The notes beneath the pieces are model-generated. The model saw only the letters and a list, made by a program, of their open reading frames with translations. It had not been told where the DNA came from and made no database searches. Shown one piece after another: positions 59,509 through 64,000 of a DNA stretch of 64,000 nt; the first letter of the stretch is position 1; the number at the start of each line of letters is the position of its first letter. The translations under genes and the position numbers were made by a program. The stretch is from Enoplosus armatus (taxonomy: Eukaryota; Chordata; Actinopteri; Centrarchiformes; Enoplosidae): the NCBI RefSeq assembly GCF_043641665.1, contig NC_092190.1, positions 19,333,548 to 19,397,547 of the forward strand, given 5' to 3'.

Positions 59509-60322
59509 TGCACCAGCCTACAACTCAATTTCTTTCCCAGTGACTCTTGTTTGTATTTAACACACACAGAATCTCTGCTTTCAAACACACACTTCTCACA
59601 GGCCTAGCAACCCCACTGTATCCTCTCCATAGACACACACACACACACACACACACACCTGTCAGCCTTGCCTGTGGCCAGCCATTGAACCTGGTATACT
59701 GATAACAGCAACAACAGCCCTCTCCTCTGCAGGGAGAGAGCGTCTCATTCATATGTATCTTCTGATGTGTTGGGGAATCTCTGTCACTTGTTTGTCACTG
59801 AGGACGGCTTGAAAAGACCAGGCTGACATTTGGAGGGCTATATTTCAATACAACCATAGAGAGGCAAAGGGAAGTGCTGTTTCAATACACTGGCAGCCAT
59901 GTTCACATTGTCTGTCGTATGCCGCTTAGTTTTAGCTTAAAGTGGATTAATTACAACTCTCTCGTCACTGTTTGTGACTTCTTTTGTCATCAAACTTTGG
60001 TGCCGTGGAGTCACTTCAGTGATGTTTTTGATGCCATGAGGAGCACAAAGACGTTATTCGCTGTGCAGTCGCTTAGCGTTGTATCGCTCTTCAAGTTGGG
60101 ATTTCTGGTTAGTATTTCTACTTACATAGTGACAATCCCACACCGCCACACAACTCTGCAGTAATTGCTGCAACAGCTGATTTGGCGTGAATTCAGCTTT
60201 AGGCAGGAGGTCGGGATGGTGCACAAAGCTTCTGACTTTGACCGTGACCATTTCCCTAAGTAACCAATTTAGGTTTCTTTAACTCAAGCACCGCTTTCAC
60301 AGCATCGTTTTCAACCACGGTC
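56771..60322. other. Intergenic DNA with GT/CA arrays, no gene seen
   Basis: TG arrays lie near 57291-57315, 57452-57468, 59271-59286 and 59337-59354, and CA arrays at 59459-59508 and 59632-59658. The blocks 57500-57680 and 59870-60150 have long open frames without similarity to any family I know. Both are considered non-coding. Confidence 0.65.
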
Positions 60323-60495
60323 AAAAAGCTCTGATGAACCCACTGTACGCTGCCTTTTCAAGCACTAAACAGCAGACAAAGTTAGTAACTACCTGCTGAA
60401 CATATTCAGCAACTAAAGCCAGCTAAAAGAGGGCAAACATTTGCAAGGTGGCCAGAAACAAGACATGAAAATGCAAATGAGCAACTGTTTGCTAA
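60323..60495 (+). repeat. Interspersed repeat, copy 2 of the 45.4-kb family
   Basis: AAAAAGCTCTGATGAACCCA, AACAGCAGACAAAGTTAGTA, CTACCTGCTGAACATATTCA and GTGGCCAGAAACAAGACATG run in the same order as in the copy at 45380. They are more diverged and shortened in the middle. Confidence 0.5.
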
Positions 60496-61051
60496 CAAGT
60501 TCACCATATCAACTAAAAAGGTGATGATATGTCAGAAATGCCTTTACAACTTGTTTCCTCTGCTCCCAAGTAGCCAAACAAATCGGTTATTCCAGATTGA
60601 AACCATAGAGGCCATAGAGGTATGCGGCTCTGGTTCTTCCTGCCAGTTGGCAACCACCAAATAATAGAAACACACTGACAAATGCAAAGTGATACAGTGT
60701 TATGAGTGCAATAACGTAGCATAAATCATGATAAATAAACACATTGTCGTGAGCCAGAGGGGTCACACATAGTGTGTCTCACACAGACGTTTGCATCCAC
60801 CTTTTTGAATATGGAAGAATCACTCTAAACTTCTGAATATCCGAATACTCACGCACAATAACCAGTAGAAGACTTCAACAACAACATACTATTACTGTAT
60901 GTGCATGTGGATCACCTGGCATACGCACACACACAATAATGCACACTTACTGGCACAATGCAGCCCTTTAGGGATCAATTACCGCTCACTCACGTCTTTA
61001 TCATCTCAAAGCTTTGACTATGAATACCTCCCCACACGAACCAGACACACG

Positions 61052-61059
<8 letters not shown>

Positions 61060-61096
<37 letters not shown>

Positions 61097-61108
61097 ACAC
61101 ACACACAC
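61060..61108. repeat. (AC)n microsatellite
   Basis: AC array of about 24 units with one AT interruption. It is inverted relative to the TG arrays starting at 61252. Confidence 0.95.
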
Positions 61109-61251
61109 GTGCCAAGGCTATAAATCCATTTTGATAGTTGAGATGTATAAGCTTCTTTTCAAAATGCCCTGTCGGAGAATGCTATCTCCTGCAACAGCTA
61201 GCCAAACCACACAATAGCCTTTATTGTAATGACTGACAGAGAGAATCCCAT

Positions 61252-61286
61252 CTGTGTGTGTGTGTGTGTGCGTGTGTGTGTGTGTG

Positions 61287-61325
<39 letters not shown>

Positions 61326-61330
61326 CTGTG
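61252..61330. repeat. (TG)n microsatellite with CG and AC interruptions
   Basis: TG array of about 79 bp with CGTG and GACTG interruptions. Confidence 0.95.
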
Positions 61331-61429
61331 TATGAGATAGAGAAGAGACAGTGAGAGAGAGACCTGTTTAATTTTCAGGAACTGTCGATACACCTGAGAC
61401 CAGCACTTTTGAGGAATGATCAAACCTTG

Positions 61430-61442
61430 GTGTGTGTGTGTG

Positions 61443-61482
<40 letters not shown>
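61430..61482. repeat. (TG)n microsatellite
   Basis: TG array of about 26 units with a single CG interruption. Confidence 0.95.
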
Positions 61483-61483
<1 letters not shown>

Positions 61484-61789
61484 CTTTCCCTTGCTGTCCA
61501 GATGCTCCCCCATTTGTTAATCTTTTGCTGGATGAAACTTTCCATCAAGGTCAGTTTATTCTGCAGAAACAGGAAACTTCCTCAGGATCTGACGGTCAGA
61601 ACAGAGGAAGCGATGGAGACAGATGTGAGGAGAAAAGTGTGTTTCATCAACATCTGGCTTTTACCCAGAATGTGAAAACACGTTTTAATTAGGAACGCAA
61701 AAATTACGTTTTCCTCATGTAGATGAAAAAGCTTTCAGTTTAAATGTCCAACAACAACTGACAAACAGTTATAAAATGTTCCTGCTTCA

Positions 61790-62045
61790 GGTGTGTTCAG
61801 ACAGAAAGCGGAGCGAATTTTCTTGTGTCGTAAATGTCGAATTGTGTACGTTTATGAAGAAGCGCAACATGGGAAGGGTCCAGTTAAACAATTAACCTTG
61901 TTAGTGGCTCATTTATGCTATAGCAATATCAAGCCTGTAAAATAATCTTACACTGCGAACTAGCAAAACATGTTTGGAAGTTATCGCTCAGGTTAGCGGT
62001 GCTGGTGGCTAATGTTTATTACTAAGCCTCTGTGCCTTAAAATGG
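61790..62045 (+). repeat. Interspersed repeat sharing GGTGTGTTCAGACAGAAAGC
   Basis: Its beginning resembles 42820-42990. It contains AAAACATGTTTGGAAGTTAT and GCTGGTGGCTAATGTTTA-like sequence. Ends are not defined. Confidence 0.4.
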
Positions 62046-63127
62046 AAATAATATGTTTGACGTTTGGAATTAAATACACATTATTCTTGGTGTTCAAGTA
62101 AGTTGTGAGAACAGAAATAAATGCTGCCTTGTTCCATTTTCAAAAACAGTAAACAATTTTGAGGAATTACAAATGAGAAACAGAAAACATGTCTTCCACG
62201 CCTTCGACATTTTAAAAATGTCTTAATTTGGCTACTCAGAGCTTTGAGAAAATCTGACTCCTTACAAAATTCCTGAATAACATCAGTGAGTCTTTCTAAA
62301 AGCCACACCCTAAAATGGCCCCATTTGATGGCACTAAATGTGTAAATAACCAACAAAAAAACCTACCACAAAGGCCAAAGTGTTACTACGATAACAGATA
62401 CACTAACATTACCTTTTCTTTTGATTTTAGAGTTTCATGAAATATGTTAGGTTGAAATCTTGACACCTATTATGTTTTTTTTCTGTATCCTCTGCTGTTC
62501 TTTAAACAATGGTTTAATGAATCCCTCTCAAAATGAAAACTAACATTGGACAGCTGGTCATCAAGATATAAACAATCCTCCCACAGTGTTGATATCCAAC
62601 CTCAAAGAATACTCAGATTTAAGAGCAGACTTGTAATGTTTGTTTTTAGTGGGATCTGAACTGGTGACATCAGGGCACGGGCCCTGAGCCAAATGTCCAT
62701 GAACCCACCCAGAGCTTTAAGCATGCTTAAGCAATCATGACCTGGCATAAGGTCCATGTACGTAATCAATTATTCATTTGGAAGGTGGGGGAAAGTCGAC
62801 CCATCTGCTGAGGGGAGCAGTCCTGGCTGAGTTATTGAGCTGTAGGCTGTCTGCTGTTTAATAATGGTCCAGCTATGTATTGCTCTGTAGCAAGGACCAG
62901 TCGCAGTCAATCAATTTCAAATCACTGCATTTTGAAATGTAAACCAATAAGGCAATAGACAAATAACAGTCTTTTCTAACATGATGCAATCCTGAAGGAA
63001 CAGTTGTCCTTTCTTTTTAACTGCTGCAGACATCGCTCATATCGAATCTGAATGAATAAAATGAATGAAATAAAGGCATTGCAAAAAGAACATAAAAGTG
63101 AGAACAAACTAAAATAAAATAAGTATA
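62046..63127. other. Intergenic DNA with an enhancer-like block
   Basis: The block 62640-62960 is free of repeats and carries TAAGCATGCTTAAGC, GTAATCAATTATTCATTTG and GTCAATCAATTTC words that fit homeodomain/PBX-type sites. The rest is AT-rich with no gene. Confidence 0.5.
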
Positions 63128-63780
63128 CTATAAGGTGTCAAAATAATAAAAAAAATAGAATTGATTATTGGACATACACAGCAAGAAATGAATCAGGCCA
63201 AAGCGCATTTTAAAAAAGTGCGTTTCTAAAAGAGATTTAAAAGAGGACCAAGATGTAGTTTGCATGATCTCCTCTGGCAAATCATTCCAGAGCGCCGGGG
63301 CCCTGACAGAAAAAGGCCCGGTCACCCCTGGTTTTCAACCTAGATCTTGGAATCTCTAAAAGGGATCTCACCGGAGGATCTCAGGCTACACTTATGGAAT
63401 TAAACATTCATAGATTTACTCCGGGATCTAAAACGCACAGGCAGTGTAATGAAGCTAAAACTGGGGCTGTGTGTGTTAGAATTAGTGAGTCTAGCAGCGG
63501 CATTTTGAATGAACTGAAGTTTGTAAAGGTTGTGTTTGTTTAGAAGGGTCTAGACGGGATGTGAGGAATGCATCTTAGATTCAGCATAAATGGGTAAAAC
63601 AAGGCTACACAATTATTTTTACATGCTGATTGAAATTAAGATTGTAATCAAAAGTGACACCAAGATCTCTGCAGTGAGTGGTGATACTGGAGAATGAGAA
63701 AAATGCAAATGAGACACTAATCTTGAACCTGGAGATATTAGACTGTGATTTATAGAGTTGGCAAAGTATATCCAGGGGGA
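63128..63780 (-). mobile_element. Decayed 3' end of a LINE (non-LTR retrotransposon ORF2)
   Basis: On the minus strand, 63325-63200 encodes GPFSVRAPALWNDLPEEI followed by a SSFKSLLETHFF-type stretch. This is the C-terminal signature shared by many fish LINE ORF2 proteins (FSxRAPxLWNxLPxxIR...FKSxLKTHLF). Further upstream on the same strand, near 63680-63645, RDLGVTFD recalls the RDLGVxxD motif of the same protein. Frames shift and stops lie between them, so it is inactive. Only the last part of ORF2 is present, as expected from 5' truncation. The clade was not assigned. Confidence 0.75.
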
Positions 63781-64000
63781 AATATTCACTGAAACCCAGT
63801 TTGAGTCTGTGATCGGGGTTTGTGTAGATTTTTAATAATTTATCAGATAAGAAAATGATAATTCCAGAAGTTGATTAAAAAAAGATCCACTTCTGCTGAG
63901 CCGGCACACTCGCTCTGGAGCTACACTACACTCTAGAGGTTAGGACGAGCATAATGCAGTCACCAGGTCCTGCTGCTGGTACTCTATATACTCCATCTCA
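63781..64000. other. Window edge, unassigned sequence
   Basis: AT-rich sequence, possibly still LINE-derived, continuing to the window end. Nothing specific was recognised. Confidence 0.5.

Larger units (their letters stand above)
60496..61789. other. Intergenic DNA dominated by CA/TG arrays
   Basis: A CA array (61060-61108) is followed by TG arrays at 61252-61330 and 61430-61482. The remaining sequence shows no gene. Confidence 0.75.

Noticed and set aside
59115..59607. Long overlapping open frames on both strands
   Set aside because: They are translations of CA/GT arrays (HTHT, CVCV) that lack stop codons by composition.
37981..64000. Search for the next vertebrate gene expected downstream of NRP2 (INO80D in human synteny)
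   Set aside because: No exon of it could be recognised on either strand. Synteny alone is not enough to annotate a UTR.

Overview
The window is vertebrate genomic DNA, almost certainly from a ray-finned (teleost, probably percomorph) fish. Three things point there: short coding exons separated by large GT-AG introns, very dense (CA)n/(GT)n/(CT)n microsatellites, and several short interspersed elements that I recognise as typical of percomorph genomes. No second protein-coding gene could be supported. Species, chromosome and assembly quality cannot be read from the sequence.

The gene is the 3' half of neuropilin-2 (nrp2) on the + strand. Teleosts carry two nrp2 paralogues and I cannot tell which one this is. 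The paralogue names nrp2a/nrp2b must not be confused with the splice isoforms NRP2a/NRP2b discussed here. Shared exons, all with consensus splice sites and compatible phases, are: 124-297 and 1714-1858 (second half of the b2 coagulation-factor 5/8 C domain), 13252-13326 (linker), 14263-14427 (linker and start of the MAM domain), 18647-18915 and 19140-19236 (rest of the MAM domain), and 22013-22045 (11-codon stem exon). From that last exon the transcript can end in two ways. Option 1 is the terminal exon 26681-27060, encoding an NRP2b-type transmembrane segment and tail without a PDZ ligand. Option 2 is exon 32868-32930 plus terminal exon 34097-34425, encoding the NRP2a-type transmembrane helix with a GxxxG motif and the C-terminal Ser-Glu-Ala PDZ ligand. 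Both ends are intact and in phase with the same donor, so one gene can make two receptors with the same semaphorin/VEGF-binding ectodomain and different membrane and cytoplasmic parts. The first part of the gene (a1, a2, b1, start of b2) lies upstream of the window.

Region by region: 1-22,045 holds shared exons and introns, including an 11.4-kb intron at 1,859-13,251. 22,046-34,096 is the alternative-end region. It includes a 5.4-kb interval (27,061-32,469) that lacks the long dinucleotide arrays seen everywhere else and is AT-rich, so it may be 3' UTR and/or regulatory DNA. 34,426 to about 37,980 is the probable NRP2a-type 3' UTR, ending at an AATAAA at 37,956. From about 38,000 to 64,000 is apparently intergenic. 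It holds microsatellites, a hAT-like MITE with target-site duplication (47,748-48,024), other inverted-repeat elements (51,503-51,847; 53,329-53,733), a perfect 22-bp-arm palindrome (50,415-50,463), several diverged interspersed repeats, a decayed LINE 3' end on the minus strand at the right edge, and stretches that look like candidate conserved noncoding elements.

Comparisons with mammalian neuropilin-2 and with fish repeat families are from general knowledge; no alignment or search was run.
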